Positions 33,127 to 41,662 are shown, numbered from the stretch's first letter. The stretch is DNA of 42,885 nucleotides from an uncultured Lachnospiraceae bacterium (GCA_947168905.1 CAMVNR010000009.1:1-42885); one strand, 5' to 3'. Translations and numbers: made by a program. Notes: generated by a model from the sequence alone, not told the origin.

Positions 33127-34572
33127 TCAGCAGCCCTCGCAGGTCTCGCAGTCTTCAAAGGCTGCCGGACGGGTTTTCGCATACCTCTGAAGTTCAGGAT
33201 CCTCCGCTTCCGCAACTTTCATCATAACCGCGCACTCAATTCTCTTCCGGAACAGCTCGCAGCCCGGTGCATAAACACCCTTGATCGAGCCGGAAGCATG
33301 ATATGCATTTGCCGCACATCCGCCGGAGCAGTAGAATTTCGCCCAGCAGTCCGCGCATTCCGGCCGCGCATATGCATTGCAGGAGCGGAAATCCTCTCTC
33401 AGCGCGGTATTTGTTACGCCGTGCCAGACATCTCCGAGGCGGTACGCCTCCTCCCCTACAAACTGGTGACAGGGATACAGGTCTCCCCAGGGCGTCACAG
33501 CCATGTACTCGGTTCCCGAGCCGCAGCCTGAAATCCTTTTATAAATGCAGGGGCCGCCCGTGAGATCCAGCATATAGTGGTAGAAGGTAATTGGATGTCC
33601 TTCCCTCTGCCTCTGAAGCATCTCCTTTGCCAGAATCTCGTACTGTTCCTTTACGATTTCAATGTCCTCCGGCGTCAGAGCCGCGGGATCATCCGGAGCG
33701 CAGACGACGGGTTCCATCGAAAGCTCGGTAAAGCCCAGATCCGCCATATGGAAAAGGTCCTTTGTGAAGTCCGGATTGGCATGCGTGAAGGTTCCGCGCA
33801 TATAGTAGCTTCTGTCGCCGCGGGCGGCAACGAGCTTCTGAAACTTCGGAACGATGCGCTCATAGCTTCCGTTCCCCGCATAGTCCACGCGCAGACGGTC
33901 ATGCGTTTCCTTCCGTCCGTCCAGCGAAAGCACCACATTGGCCATTTCCCTGTTGGAAAACTCAATCACATCGTCATCGATCAGCATTCCGTTCGTCGTC
34001 AGCGTAAAGCGGAAGTTCTTGTTTTTCTCTTTTTCAATGCTGCGGGCGTATGCAACCAGCTGCTTAACCACATCCCAGTTCATCAGGGGCTCGCCGCCGA
34101 AAAAGTCCACTTCCAGGTTTCTGCGGCTCCCGGAATGTTCCACCAGGAAGTCCAGCGCCTGCTTTCCGACCTCAAACGGCATGATCGCCCGCTCTCCGTG
34201 GAAGCGTCCCTGTGAAGCAAAGCAATAGCTGCAGTTTAGGTTGCAGGTATGCGCCACATGCAGGCAAAGCGCTTTCACCACGTCTCCCGAGCGTTCCTTA
34301 AAGGTCCCCGCAATGTCGGAAAAAGTGTCCGGAGAATACAGTTTTCCTGCATCTCTGAGCGCTTTCACATCACTGATGCAAAGGCGCAGCTCCTCCTCCG
34401 TCACATCCTCTCTCCCGGCATATTTCTCCATCATCAGCGTGACAATTTCGTCTTCGCTTTTTTCGGGAAACAGGGCGATAATATCATACGCCACTTCGTC
34501 CACCGTATGAATGGATCCGGAACAGGTATCCAGCACTATATTATATCCGTTCAGCTGATACTGATGTACCAT
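33127..34572 (-). CDS. scfB: SCIFF peptide radical SAM maturase
   Basis: A 481-residue radical SAM/SPASM enzyme that forms thioether links in the SCIFF peptide. An N-terminal peptide-recognition region (about 1-90) precedes the radical SAM domain with the CxxxCxxC cluster motif CNLNCSYC (C110, C114, C117) and FFGGEPLMNW. The C-terminal SPASM domain holds further Cys for auxiliary clusters (CGSGTEY, YPCHQF, CNAYARPECADCWAKFYCSGGC) and the protein ends in a Cys-rich tail DCETCEGC. ATG 34572 follows AAAAGGAG; the frame is open for 16 codons upstream. The peptide gene scfA lies 275 bases upstream, separated by a terminator-like stem. Confidence 0.96.
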   Translation of the reverse strand: MVHQYQLNGYNIVLDTCSGSIHTVDEVAYDIIALFPEKSEDEIVTLMMEKYAGREDVTEEELRLCISDVKALRDAGKLYSPDTFSDIAGTFKERSGDVVKALCLHVAHTCNLNCSYCFASQGRFHGERAIMPFEVGKQALDFLVEHSGSRRNLEVDFFGGEPLMNWDVVKQLVAYARSIEKEKNKNFRFTLTTNGMLIDDDVIEFSNREMANVVLSLDGRKETHDRLRVDYAGNGSYERIVPKFQKLVAARGDRSYYMRGTFTHANPDFTKDLFHMADLGFTELSMEPVVCAPDDPAALTPEDIEIVKEQYEILAKEMLQRQREGHPITFYHYMLDLTGGPCIYKRISGCGSGTEYMAVTPWGDLYPCHQFVGEEAYRLGDVWHGVTNTALREDFRSCNAYARPECADCWAKFYCSGGCAANAYHASGSIKGVYAPGCELFRKRIECAVMMKVAEAEDPELQRYAKTRPAAFEDCETCEGC

Positions 34573-34756
34573 GCGATCTCCTTTTCTTATAATACAATTC
34601 TTCCCGTGTGAAGCATCCATTCCTAAAAAGCGGCTTAGGCCCTCACTCCCGGAGCATAGTCACCTGAAAGCGGTATGAAGCCGCATTCCGGAATTGTACG
34701 TATTCGTCAAATCTCCAACCGAACCGCGTATGTCGATTTTCCTCACTTTCGCGACA

Positions 34757-34786
34757 CAAAAAGCCGCCCCGAACTTCCGGCGGCTT
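34757..34786 (-). terminator. terminator after scfA (partial read-through into scfB likely)
   Basis: AAGCCGCC (34761-34768) pairs with GGCGGCTT (34779-34786), 10-base loop, with TTTTTG on the minus strand and CCTTTTT on the plus strand. It lies between the abundant short scfA message and scfB. The rest of 34573-34847 shows no gene. Confidence 0.75.
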
Positions 34787-34847
34787 CCTTTTTATAGAAA
34801 GCTCTGCCGGCAAATGCACGGGACGGCATTTTTGAAAGTCTTTCTGC

Positions 34848-34994
34848 TTACTTGTCCTCGTTCTCGCAGGCCTGGTTTGCCACGCCGCAGCTGGTCTTGC
34901 AGGCAGACTGGCAGGAAGTTTGGCACTCGCCGCATCCGCCCTTCTTTGCGCTTTCGCACAGATCACGAGTCTCAAGTGTCTTGATTCTCTCCAT
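34848..34994 (-). CDS. scfA: SCIFF family Cys-rich ribosomal peptide precursor
   Basis: A 48-residue peptide, too short for most gene callers. The core, CGECQTSCQSACKTSC followed by GVANQACEN, is the near-invariant SCIFF (six cysteines in forty-five residues) signature; here it has the six Cys (21, 24, 28, 32, 36, 43) and an extra one at position 13. The leader MERIKTLETRDL resembles other SCIFF leaders. It is the substrate of ScfB, which links Cys sulfur to the alpha carbon of Thr. The ATG at 34994 follows TTGGAG. It has its own promoter and terminator. The biological role of SCIFF products is not known. Confidence 0.96.
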   Translation of the reverse strand: MERIKTLETRDLCESAKKGGCGECQTSCQSACKTSCGVANQACENEDK

Positions 34995-35029
34995 GGTACC
35001 ATCTCCAATCGATTGTATTTACGCGGTGA

Positions 35030-35058
35030 ATTCTATCATAGAAGCCGCCAAAAGTCAA
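35030..35058 (-). promoter_or_regulatory. promoter of scfA
   Basis: On the minus strand, TTGACT (35058-35053), 17-base spacer, TAGAAT (35035-35030), 35 bases before the scfA ATG. The -35 and -10 hexamers are the same as those of the gcv operon promoter at 40271. Confidence 0.75.
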
Positions 35059-35139
35059 GGGACTGCGGGCTGTTTACAGCGTTTGCGGGGGATATCTTCC
35101 GGACTGTTTGTGTTTTTTCCCATGCACTGTAAAAAACAC

Positions 35140-35168
35140 TTGCAAAATCATCTGACTTGTTGTAAAAT
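35140..35168 (+). promoter_or_regulatory. promoter of tRNA-Cys
   Basis: TTGCAA (35140-35145), 17-base spacer, TAAAAT (35163-35168), 21 bases before the mature tRNA 5' end. Confidence 0.65.
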
Positions 35169-35189
35169 ATCATTTGTTGACAGCAGCGT

Positions 35190-35260
35190 GGCGTCTTAGC
35201 CAAGTGGTAAGGCGTGGGTCTGCAACACCCTGATCGCCGGTTCAAATCCGGCAGACGCCT
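35190..35260 (+). tRNA. tRNA-Cys (anticodon GCA)
   Basis: A 71-nt cloverleaf: acceptor GGCGTCT/AGACGCC, D-arm GCC...GGC, anticodon loop CTGCAAC with GCA at 35222-35224, T-arm GCCGG-TTCAAAT-CCGGC and discriminator U73, the identity base of tRNA-Cys. CCA is not encoded. The gene is single and followed at once by a terminator. Confidence 0.97.
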
Positions 35261-35267
35261 CTCTACA

Positions 35268-35298
35268 AAAAGGACCGGTTGAAAACACCGGTCCTTTT
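35268..35298. terminator. terminator of tRNA-Cys and of the converging rsmI operon
   Basis: AAAAGGACCGGT (35268-35279) pairs perfectly with ACCGGTCCTTTT (35287-35298), 7-base loop. The A/T flanks give a T-run on both strands, fitting a bidirectional terminator. Confidence 0.9.
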
Positions 35299-35299
35299 G

Positions 35300-36151
35300 T
35301 TATGCTTTATCGTCCCGATTCAGCGCCGCATATACCTCCCGCTTAGACAGCCCCCGGTCCTTTGCGACCCTCTTCATGGCCTCCATCCGGGAAAGGCCTT
35401 CGGATACATACGACTCCAGATGCTCTTCCATGCTGATCTTCTGGAAGGCCTCTCTGGACTCTTCCCTGAGGTCGCCAAGCGATTTTCCCTCAATGACCAG
35501 CACATATTCGCCCCGCGCTTCCTCTTCGGAAAACCTTTTCACCGCTTCGGAAATCGTCGTGCGGCTCACATTTTCATGCACCTTCGTCAGCTCCTTGCAC
35601 AGAGAGAGCTTCCGGTCCCCAAGCGCCTGTAAAAGATCCTTCAGCGTCTCTGAAAGACGGTGCGGAGCTTCATAAATCACGAGCGTCGCCGCATCATTTT
35701 TAAGATTGTCCAGGATTTCTTTCCGCGCCTTTTTCTCCGGAGGGAGGAAGGCCTCAAACCGGAATCTTCTCGTGGAAAGTCCGGAAATGATCAGTGCCGA
35801 AATACAGGCACAGGCGCCCGGGACAGAACTGACCTCGATGCCGGCATCCATGCATTTTCTCGCCAGCACCTCCCCCGGGTCCGAAATCCCCGGCGTCCCT
35901 GCGTCTGTAATGCAGGCAACATCGGCCCCGTCCAGGATCTTCTTTACCAGCTCCTCCGCCTTATCGTAACGGTTGAATTCATGATACGCCGTCATCGGCG
36001 TGCGAATTCCGAAATGCGTTAAAAGTTTCAGACTGTTCCGGGTGTCCTCCGCCGCAATCAGGTCCACGCTTTTCAGGATTTCCACTGCGCGCGGCGTCAT
36101 ATCCCCAAGGTTTCCGATGGGTGTAGCGCACAAATACAGTTTTCCCGGCAT
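35300..36151 (-). CDS. rsmI: 16S rRNA (cytidine1402-2'-O)-methyltransferase
   Basis: A 283-residue SAM-dependent methyltransferase of the tetrapyrrole methylase fold that 2'-O-methylates C1402 of 16S rRNA. Motifs: LYLCATPIGNLGDMTPRAVE, AAEDTRNSLKLL, ITDAGTPGISDPG and VIYEAPHRL. The ATG at 36151 (MPGKLYLC) starts at the family's usual position behind an AGGAG-rich tract; the open frame extends 37 codons upstream into the end of the preceding gene. It is the last gene of the leftward housekeeping operon and ends in the tRNA-Cys terminator. Confidence 0.96.
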   Translation of the reverse strand: MPGKLYLCATPIGNLGDMTPRAVEILKSVDLIAAEDTRNSLKLLTHFGIRTPMTAYHEFNRYDKAEELVKKILDGADVACITDAGTPGISDPGEVLARKCMDAGIEVSSVPGACACISALIISGLSTRRFRFEAFLPPEKKARKEILDNLKNDAATLVIYEAPHRLSETLKDLLQALGDRKLSLCKELTKVHENVSRTTISEAVKRFSEEEARGEYVLVIEGKSLGDLREESREAFQKISMEEHLESYVSEGLSRMEAMKRVAKDRGLSKREVYAALNRDDKA

Positions 36152-36179
36152 TTCCTCTCTCCTCTCCCCAATCTGAAGC

Positions 36180-36920
36180 TCAGGGTTTGTCATTGTGATA
36201 AATATCTCGGATCTTTTCGGTATAGACGCCGGGCTTCTCGTGAACGAATACCGGCGCTTCAACCGTAAGGCTGTTCCTCCCGCCGCGGATTCCCGAGACC
36301 AGCACCATCGTGGCTTCCCTTTCCGTGTTCGGATGAACCATGATCATCCGCTCCGGCTGCAGACTGTTTTCCTGCATCAGCCGCAGGATCTCCGGCAGCC
36401 GTCCCGGCCGGTGGATCATATAGAACCTGCCGCCGGTTCTTAACAGCTTCGCGCTTTCTCTTAAGACATCCGAGAGCTCCAGCAGGATCTCCGCCCGGGC
36501 AATCGCAATGCTTTTCTTCGGACTGATGAGTCCGACATTATGCTTCATATACGGCGGATTGACCGTGACGACGTCGAAGCTTCCCTTCGGAAACAGTGAG
36601 GAGGCTTCCTTCACATCTCCCTGGACCATGCGGATATGGTCTTCCGCCTGATTCAGGAGAACGGATCTTGAAGCCATCTCGACCATGTCTTCCTGGATTT
36701 CCAGGCCGGTATAATCGCCGCAGGCATTCCTCGCATCCATCAGAATGGCTACCACGCCTGTTCCGGAGCAGAGATCCATCACGCGCTCGCCCGGCCGTAC
36801 CTCGGCGAACCATGCAAGAAGCGCCGCATCGACGCCAAAACAGAATTTCTGCTCGTTCTGTATGATCCGATAGCCGCGCCTCATTAAATCATCAATCCGT
36901 TCATGTTCACGGAGTATCAT
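36180..36920 (-). CDS. tRNA1(Val) adenine-37 N6-methyltransferase-like protein (TrmN6/YfiC type)
   Basis: A 246-residue Rossmann-fold methyltransferase. SAM-binding motif VMDLCSGTGVVAIL and the catalytic NPPYMK of N6-adenine enzymes are intact; the N-terminus MILREHERIDDLMRRGYRI and QNEQKFCFGVDAALLA match the YfiC/TrmN6 group. The long open frame continues 94 codons upstream, but that part is the ricT tail read in another frame. ATG 36920 (SD-like GAAAA) overlaps ricT by 14 bases. Gene order ricT-trmN6-rsmI is typical for Firmicutes. Confidence 0.92.
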   Translation of the reverse strand: MILREHERIDDLMRRGYRIIQNEQKFCFGVDAALLAWFAEVRPGERVMDLCSGTGVVAILMDARNACGDYTGLEIQEDMVEMASRSVLLNQAEDHIRMVQGDVKEASSLFPKGSFDVVTVNPPYMKHNVGLISPKKSIAIARAEILLELSDVLRESAKLLRTGGRFYMIHRPGRLPEILRLMQENSLQPERMIMVHPNTEREATMVLVSGIRGGRNSLTVEAPVFVHEKPGVYTEKIRDIYHNDKP

Positions 36921-37998
36921 TTTTCGGTTCCTTTTGACGGTTCTGTTTGTTCTTTTTATCAAATCTGCGTTCACCGCCGGAGCCTTTCCGCCGATTCTGA
37001 TTCTGTCCGTTTTCTTCGCCGCCTTCATTCCCGCGGTTTTTCTCCTGCGAACGCTGCGGGCGGTTATTTCCCTGCTTCCGCGGCTTCTCGCGGTTCTCCT
37101 CCGCTGCCTGCCGCTTCTCCTTCGAAGCATTCTCCGACTCACCAGCGTCCTCCGGGCCGTTCTCTTCCTCGCGGCGCCTTCCGGAGCCAAACTTAAGCTC
37201 ATCTGCAGCGTATTCCCGGATTTCCTTGTCGTCGTCCTTTTCGCTGTTCAAAACCACCGATACCTTCTGTCTGAGCACATCGACCGAAGCCACGATGCCG
37301 GAGTTTCCGTCGATCGTTCTGACATACTGGTTCACGGAAGGCAGCTTTGAATTCAGGTATTCATACGTGTCTTCTTCGTTTTTCAGGCAGCACATCAGCC
37401 TTCCGCAGATACCGGAAATCTTGGCTGAGTTCAGCGAGAGATTCTGCTCCTTTGCCATCTTGATCGATACCGGCACAAAGTCATTTAACCATGTGGCGCA
37501 GCAAAGCTCTCTCCCGCAGATGCCGATTCCGCCGAGAAGGCGCGTCTCATCCCGCACGCCGACCTGTCTTAACTCGATCCTCGTACGGAAAATGCCTGCC
37601 AGATCCTTGACAAGCTCCCTGAAATCGACTCTGCCGTCCGCAGTAAAGAAAAACGTCAGTTTCGAGCGGTCAAAGGCATACTCCGAACGGATCAGTTTCA
37701 TCGCCAGTCCGTGTTCGGCGATTCTCTGCCTGCAGATTCTGATCGCGTCCTGTTCATTCTTGCGATTCAGCTTCAGCTGGTCAAAGTCGTCCTCGTCCGC
37801 AATTCGTAAGATCGGCCGGAGCTCCCCGACAACCTTCTCTTCTTCAATTTCTGTATTCGGAATGACCACCTGGGCGAATTCGACGCCCTGGGCCGTCTCT
37901 ACAATGACTGAATCTCCGCGGCGGAGCTCTTCTCCCCTCGGATCAAAATAATAACATTTGCACTGGTGCCGGAATTTTACTCCAATAACTGTCACCAT
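36907..37998 (-). CDS. ricT: PSP1-domain protein RicT/YaaT
   Basis: A 363-residue protein with the PSP1 C-terminal fold typical of RicT (YaaT), which together with RicA and RicF modulates RNase Y and phosphorelay signalling in Bacillus. The cysteines GICGRELCC and GICGRLMCC, proposed to bind a [4Fe-4S] cluster of the Ric complex, are conserved. After residue about 275 a 90-residue disordered tail rich in Arg, Lys, Glu, Gln and Asn follows, absent from the Bacillus protein and suited to RNA or nucleic-acid contact. It follows holB by 15 bases and overlaps trmN6. Confidence 0.92.
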   Translation of the reverse strand: MVTVIGVKFRHQCKCYYFDPRGEELRRGDSVIVETAQGVEFAQVVIPNTEIEEEKVVGELRPILRIADEDDFDQLKLNRKNEQDAIRICRQRIAEHGLAMKLIRSEYAFDRSKLTFFFTADGRVDFRELVKDLAGIFRTRIELRQVGVRDETRLLGGIGICGRELCCATWLNDFVPVSIKMAKEQNLSLNSAKISGICGRLMCCLKNEEDTYEYLNSKLPSVNQYVRTIDGNSGIVASVDVLRQKVSVVLNSEKDDDKEIREYAADELKFGSGRRREEENGPEDAGESENASKEKRQAAEENREKPRKQGNNRPQRSQEKNRGNEGGEENGQNQNRRKGSGGERRFDKKNKQNRQKEPKNDTP

Positions 37999-38013
37999 CC
38001 GTATTACCTCGTT

Positions 38014-38862
38014 TCACCGGCGCTCTGCCGGTCTTTCAAGCGCTTTCAGAAGCTCCATCAGAAGCACCTCAAAGCACATTTCCGTATTAACATTCGCCTC
38101 CAGGCGTTTTCTGGTATCCTGGACGGCTGTGATACATCTGTTGATCCCCTCAAAGCTCATCTTTCCGGAAAGATAGAACGCGGCGTTCCTTCTCTTTTCC
38201 GACGTATCCCCGGACAGACTGCCCCCCATTTTGCAGAGCAGAATATCCCTGTACCAGGAAAGGAAACGGTCAAGAATTCCCGTCCCGAGCGCTTTCAGTT
38301 TCACGAATTCCGCTGTGTACTGAAGGACTTTTTCTGTATTCAGGGAAGCGGCATTCTGAAACACCTCGTCTGTCAGCTGTGCCGCTCTCAGAAGCTCTTC
38401 CCGGTCTTCTTCCGCTCCATTTTCGCTTTCCTCTTCCGAAAGCTTCACACAGCGGGAAAGAACTGTCGGCAGAAACAGCTCCGAATTATCGGTAAGGAGC
38501 AGGATGATTACATATTCCGGCGGTTCCTCCAGCGTCTTAAGAAGCGCATTCTGCGCCTGAACGTTCATCTCTGATGCGTGCTCGACAATATAGACCTTAT
38601 AGGGGCTGTCGTAGGGGCGGATGCTGACCGATCCGACGATTCCCGCACGGATATCGGCCACACTGAGAAGGTGCGGCTTTTCTCTTTCCGGAAAAATGGT
38701 ATCCGCATCCGAAGTCCCGAGCGCTTTTGCAAAGCTTTTCGCGGCATCAAGGAGTTCTTTTGCGTCTTTGCCCTCCAGAATATACGCCTGTGCCGCTTTA
38801 TTGTTCCGGGCGATGGAAAGGAGCGTCTGTTTCAGTTTTGCTTCGGACTTTTCTTCACTCAC
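38014..38862 (-). CDS. holB: DNA polymerase III delta' subunit-like protein
   Basis: A 282-residue clamp-loader subunit. The AAA+ sensor region is recognisable: YKVYIVEHASEMNVQAQNALLKTLEEPPE and LPTVLSRC. It is shorter than the usual 320-340 residues: the Walker A position (YILEGKDAKE) has lost the GxxGxGKT pattern and the zinc-finger Cys are absent, so it should not bind ATP, as is true of many delta' subunits. GTG 38862 is chosen because it matches the domain boundary and overlaps the gmk stop (GTGAGTGA); the frame is open 43 codons further, inside gmk. Neighbours match the usual gmk-holB-ricT order. Confidence 0.9.
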   Translation of the reverse strand: MSEEKSEAKLKQTLLSIARNNKAAQAYILEGKDAKELLDAAKSFAKALGTSDADTIFPEREKPHLLSVADIRAGIVGSVSIRPYDSPYKVYIVEHASEMNVQAQNALLKTLEEPPEYVIILLLTDNSELFLPTVLSRCVKLSEEESENGAEEDREELLRAAQLTDEVFQNAASLNTEKVLQYTAEFVKLKALGTGILDRFLSWYRDILLCKMGGSLSGDTSEKRRNAAFYLSGKMSFEGINRCITAVQDTRKRLEANVNTEMCFEVLLMELLKALERPAERR

Positions 38863-39460
38863 TGATGATAAACTCCCTGATCTTTTCAAGGACTGTGTCA
38901 AAATCCACGTTCTCAAAGCTGTTTTTAACCTGCCCCTGGTCATCCAGAAGCCCGGCATCCCGCAGTTTTTCCTCGGAAAAATCCTGTTCATCCGCTAAGA
39001 AGCGCCGGCACATCTCCGCGTATTTCGGGTGATCATGACTGCGCTCCCGCGTAAGCGCCCGCTGCAGGCGCTCTCCGGTCTCCACATAAAGATAGATCGG
39101 GATGACGGTTTCTGCTCCGAAATAATCCCTGACCTTCGTATAGGACTCGACTGTCCCGACAGCGATAAAGTCTTCGCCGCAGTCCCCGATCTGGCCGTCA
39201 TCAACGAACAGATACTTCCAGGGTCCGTGAACCGTCTGATAAACGCGTTCTTCGACCACCCGGCCTTCTTTTTCAAGCGCCTCAGACTCCTCCATTGTGA
39301 TGAAATGGTACTCCCGGCCCTCTTTTTCTCCGTCGCGGATCGGACGGGTCGTATACTGAACAATTTCTTTTAGATGGAGTCCCGGATCTTTTAAAAGCGC
39401 CGCCAGGACGGAGTCCTTTCCGGTCGAACTTTTCCCGATCAGATAAAAAATCCTGCTCAC
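38855..39460 (-). CDS. guanylate kinase-like protein
   Basis: A 201-residue P-loop kinase. The N-terminus MSRIFYLIGKSSTGKDS is a P-loop (GKSSTGKDS), YTTRPIRDGEKEGREYHF is the GMP-binding loop and GTVESY is the usual end of the NMP-binding segment. It is a divergent relative of guanylate kinase; a second, canonical gmk probably exists elsewhere in the genome, so the GMP role is probable but not certain. It overlaps its neighbours on both sides by about 4 to 8 bases, indicating tight translational coupling. Confidence 0.88.
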   Translation of the reverse strand: MSRIFYLIGKSSTGKDSVLAALLKDPGLHLKEIVQYTTRPIRDGEKEGREYHFITMEESEALEKEGRVVEERVYQTVHGPWKYLFVDDGQIGDCGEDFIAVGTVESYTKVRDYFGAETVIPIYLYVETGERLQRALTRERSHDHPKYAEMCRRFLADEQDFSEEKLRDAGLLDDQGQVKNSFENVDFDTVLEKIREFIISE

Positions 39461-40119
39461 GCCGCCTCCTTTTTATGTTTCCGCCAAAGGAGACCTGCGA
39501 TCAAAAGTCCTGCCGCTATCAGCACAATGATTCCGGCACCCGCCGCGAGAAATACCGTATCCGGAAGGATATTAATCACCGGATCCGCTGCCGGGTCAAA
39601 AATCCAGTAGTCGTTGCTGAAAAGGATCTTATGCATCAGAATAAAGGTCCGGTCCCAGTCAAACAGCAGTCCGCCGCCGACAATGGCGACAACAAGAAGT
39701 GCAAGCACGATCACTGCCGGAAGGAAGCCGTACGCACGGTGCTTCTTTCCGTACAGAAAATGTCCGAGAAGTACCGCCGCGAGACTTCCGATCGCTGCGT
39801 ACTGCATAAATACGAAAATCCGCCGGACTTCCATGAAATGAATTTCTCCGTGCTCCGACATGATAAAATCCGGAAACACAAGCTTTTTCGGTCCCCAAAA
39901 ACAGTTGTACCAAATCAGGGCATCGTAATTCCTTTTACAGACCTCAAAACTGATTCCTGTCTTTTCGGGAACGTTCAGGATCTTCACCATCATATAATAC
40001 AACGGCGTCGTATAGATGATGATCGAAACTGCCGCGCACACAATCAGCGTAAAGCAGGTAATAGTCATCAGGGTGTTATAGATCAGATGCCGCTCTTTCT
40101 TAATTCCTGTCTTTTTCAT
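39457..40119 (-). CDS. DUF1461/TIGR01906 family integral membrane protein
   Basis: A 220-residue membrane protein with about four to five helices (near 20-40, 103-122, 132-155 and 187-210). The stretch MHKILFSNDYWIFDPAADPVINILP is the family signature. The function is unknown. It is the first gene of the leftward operon, overlapping the gmk-like gene by four bases (ATGA), and has a promoter at 40166-40194. Confidence 0.88.
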   Translation of the reverse strand: MKKTGIKKERHLIYNTLMTITCFTLIVCAAVSIIIYTTPLYYMMVKILNVPEKTGISFEVCKRNYDALIWYNCFWGPKKLVFPDFIMSEHGEIHFMEVRRIFVFMQYAAIGSLAAVLLGHFLYGKKHRAYGFLPAVIVLALLVVAIVGGGLLFDWDRTFILMHKILFSNDYWIFDPAADPVINILPDTVFLAAGAGIIVLIAAGLLIAGLLWRKHKKEAA

Positions 40120-40165
40120 TTATACCCGGTTCCTGTCATGTCTTCATATGGCTATAATCTGTAAT

Positions 40166-40194
40166 ATTATACTACAACATTGCATGAAACACAA
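40166..40194 (-). promoter_or_regulatory. promoter of the DUF1461-gmk-holB-ricT-trmN6-rsmI operon
   Basis: On the minus strand, TTGTGT (40194-40189), 17-base spacer, perfect TATAAT (40171-40166), about 50 bases before the ATG. It is divergent from the gcv promoter. Confidence 0.7.
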
Positions 40195-40270
40195 GCAGAC
40201 TTTCACACACAGAGGGGAATGAGGAATTTGAACACATTTTTTGGTGCGCGAAACCCGGGAGAAATAGGCT

Positions 40271-40299
40271 TTGACTTTTCGTACCGAATCTGATAGAAT
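40271..40299 (+). promoter_or_regulatory. promoter of the glycine cleavage operon
   Basis: TTGACT (40271-40276), 17-base spacer, TAGAAT (40294-40299), a few bases before the riboswitch begins. Confidence 0.8.
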
Positions 40300-40309
40300 T
40301 GAACTGCGG

Positions 40310-40476
40310 AGGAAGAGTCCGGGAGAGACCCGAATGGAACCGTTCGGGAACCGAAGGGGCAACTGCAAACTCTCAGGTAAAAGTACCGGGCTCGGACGCA
40401 TCCCTGGAAAGTGATTTCACACCGAAGAAGCAAAGCATGCATCAATGCTGCCGAATCTTTCAGGTATATGACAGGG
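40310..40476 (+). promoter_or_regulatory. tandem glycine riboswitch (two aptamers)
   Basis: Aptamer I (about 40310-40398) has the conserved GGGAGAG, ACCGAAGGGGCAA and CTCTCAGGTAAAAGTACCGGG; aptamer II (about 40400-40476) has CTGGAAAG, CACCGAAGAAGCAA, GCCGAATCTTTCAGG and ATGACAGGG. The two are joined by a short linker, the classical cooperative arrangement. P1 of aptamer II pairs CCCTG (40402-40406) with CAGGG (40472-40476). The last two bases of that helix are the first bases of the terminator stem, so glycine binding should prevent termination and turn the operon on. Confidence 0.95.
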
Positions 40477-40520
40477 CACACAGATACTGGCATTCATGCC
40501 GGCTTTCTGTGTGCCTTTTT
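40475..40520 (+). terminator. riboswitch-controlled transcription terminator
   Basis: GGCACACAGA (40475-40484) pairs with TCTGTGTGCC (40506-40515), followed by TTTTT (40516-40520). It overlaps the 3' strand of aptamer II P1 and forms only without glycine. Confidence 0.9.
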
Positions 40521-40576
40521 GCGTGGAAAGGATCGCACAGAAAACGGCGCAAACTAAAATCCGTAAAGGAGGCAAC

Positions 40577-41662
40577 ATGGAACTGAAACGCACTCCCCTT
40601 TATAATGCGCACCTTCGTGCCGGGGGAAAAATGGTGGAATTCGGCGGTTTTGAAATGCCGGTGCAGTATAAAACCGGCGTCATTAAGGAGCATATGGCCG
40701 TTCGTACGGCCTGCGGACTGTTTGACGTTTCCCATATGGGTGAAATCCTGCTTGAAGGCCCGGATGCCGTCAAAAACCTGAACATGCTTCTGACCAATGA
40801 TTACACTGAAATGGATGACGGACAGGCACGCTACAGTCCGATGTGCAATGAAAACGGAGGAACCGTGGACGATCTGATCGTTTACAAAGTTCGCGATGAC
40901 CATTATTTTATCGTGGTCAACGCTTCCAACCGGGAAAAGGATTATGCGTGGATTCGCGCCCATCTCTCGGGAAATGTGAAAGCTTCCGATGTTTCCGACG
41001 ACTACGGGCAGATTGCGCTTCAGGGTCCCGTTGCGGAAAAAATCCTGAAAAAGCTCACCTCTGAAGAAAACATTCCAGAAAAGAACTACACCGCCTGCTT
41101 TGACAGATCCGTCGGAGGAATAAACGCAATCGTTTCCCGGACCGGCTATACCGGATCGGACGGCTTTGAGCTGTATACCGCTGCCGCCGATACCGAAAAA
41201 CTCTGGGAGCTTCTTTTACGGGCCGGAGAAGAGGAGGGGCTGATTCCCTGCGGCCTCGGCGCCCGGGACACCCTGCGGCTCGAGGCCTCCATGCCTCTCT
41301 ACGGTCACGAACTCAGCGATACCATTTCACCGCTGACCGCCGGTCTCGGAATCTTTGTCAAAATGGATAAGCCTGATTTTATCGGAAAAGCTTCGCTGGA
41401 AGCCATGGGAACCCCGAAGATGCGCCGCGTCGGACTGAAGGCAGTCGGAAAGGGCATCATCAGAGAACATCAGGACGTATATGCGGACGGAAGAATCATC
41501 GGGCAGACCACTTCCGGAACCCATTGTCCTTACCTTGGCTGCCCTCTCGCCATGGCAATCCTGGAGAGGGATTACCGCAAAATCGGCACCCGTGTCGAAG
41601 TCGATGTCCGCGGGCGGCGCGTCGAAGCAGAAGTCGTACGGATGCCCTTTTACAAGAAATAA
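40577..41662 (+). CDS. gcvT: glycine cleavage system T protein (aminomethyltransferase)
   Basis: A 361-residue tetrahydrofolate-dependent enzyme that releases ammonia from the aminomethyl-lipoyl H protein and gives methylene-THF. Motifs: [28 protein letters not shown] (catalytic Asp region), [10 protein letters not shown] and the C-terminal [13 protein letters not shown] 40577 follows AAAGGAGG; the frame is open back to 40496 through the terminator but that is non-coding. It is first in the gcvT-gcvH-gcvPA operon. Confidence 0.97.
   Translation: MELKRTPLYNAHLRAGGKMVEFGGFEMPVQYKTGVIKEHMAVRTACGLFDVSHMGEILLEGPDAVKNLNMLLTNDYTEMDDGQARYSPMCNENGGTVDDLIVYKVRDDHYFIVVNASNREKDYAWIRAHLSGNVKASDVSDDYGQIALQGPVAEKILKKLTSEENIPEKNYTACFDRSVGGINAIVSRTGYTGSDGFELYTAAADTEKLWELLLRAGEEEGLIPCGLGARDTLRLEASMPLYGHELSDTISPLTAGLGIFVKMDKPDFIGKASLEAMGTPKMRRVGLKAVGKGIIREHQDVYADGRIIGQTTSGTHCPYLGCPLAMAILERDYRKIGTRVEVDVRGRRVEAEVVRMPFYKK

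Noticed and set aside
34573-34847. Spacer between scfA and scfB considered for another small peptide gene
   Set aside because: Short frames there lack SD and any cysteine-rich or leader pattern; only the terminator stem is convincing.
36921-37202. 94-codon basic N-terminal extension of the trmN6-like protein
   Set aside because: It is the ricT low-complexity tail in another frame; the family start and gene overlap favour ATG 36920.
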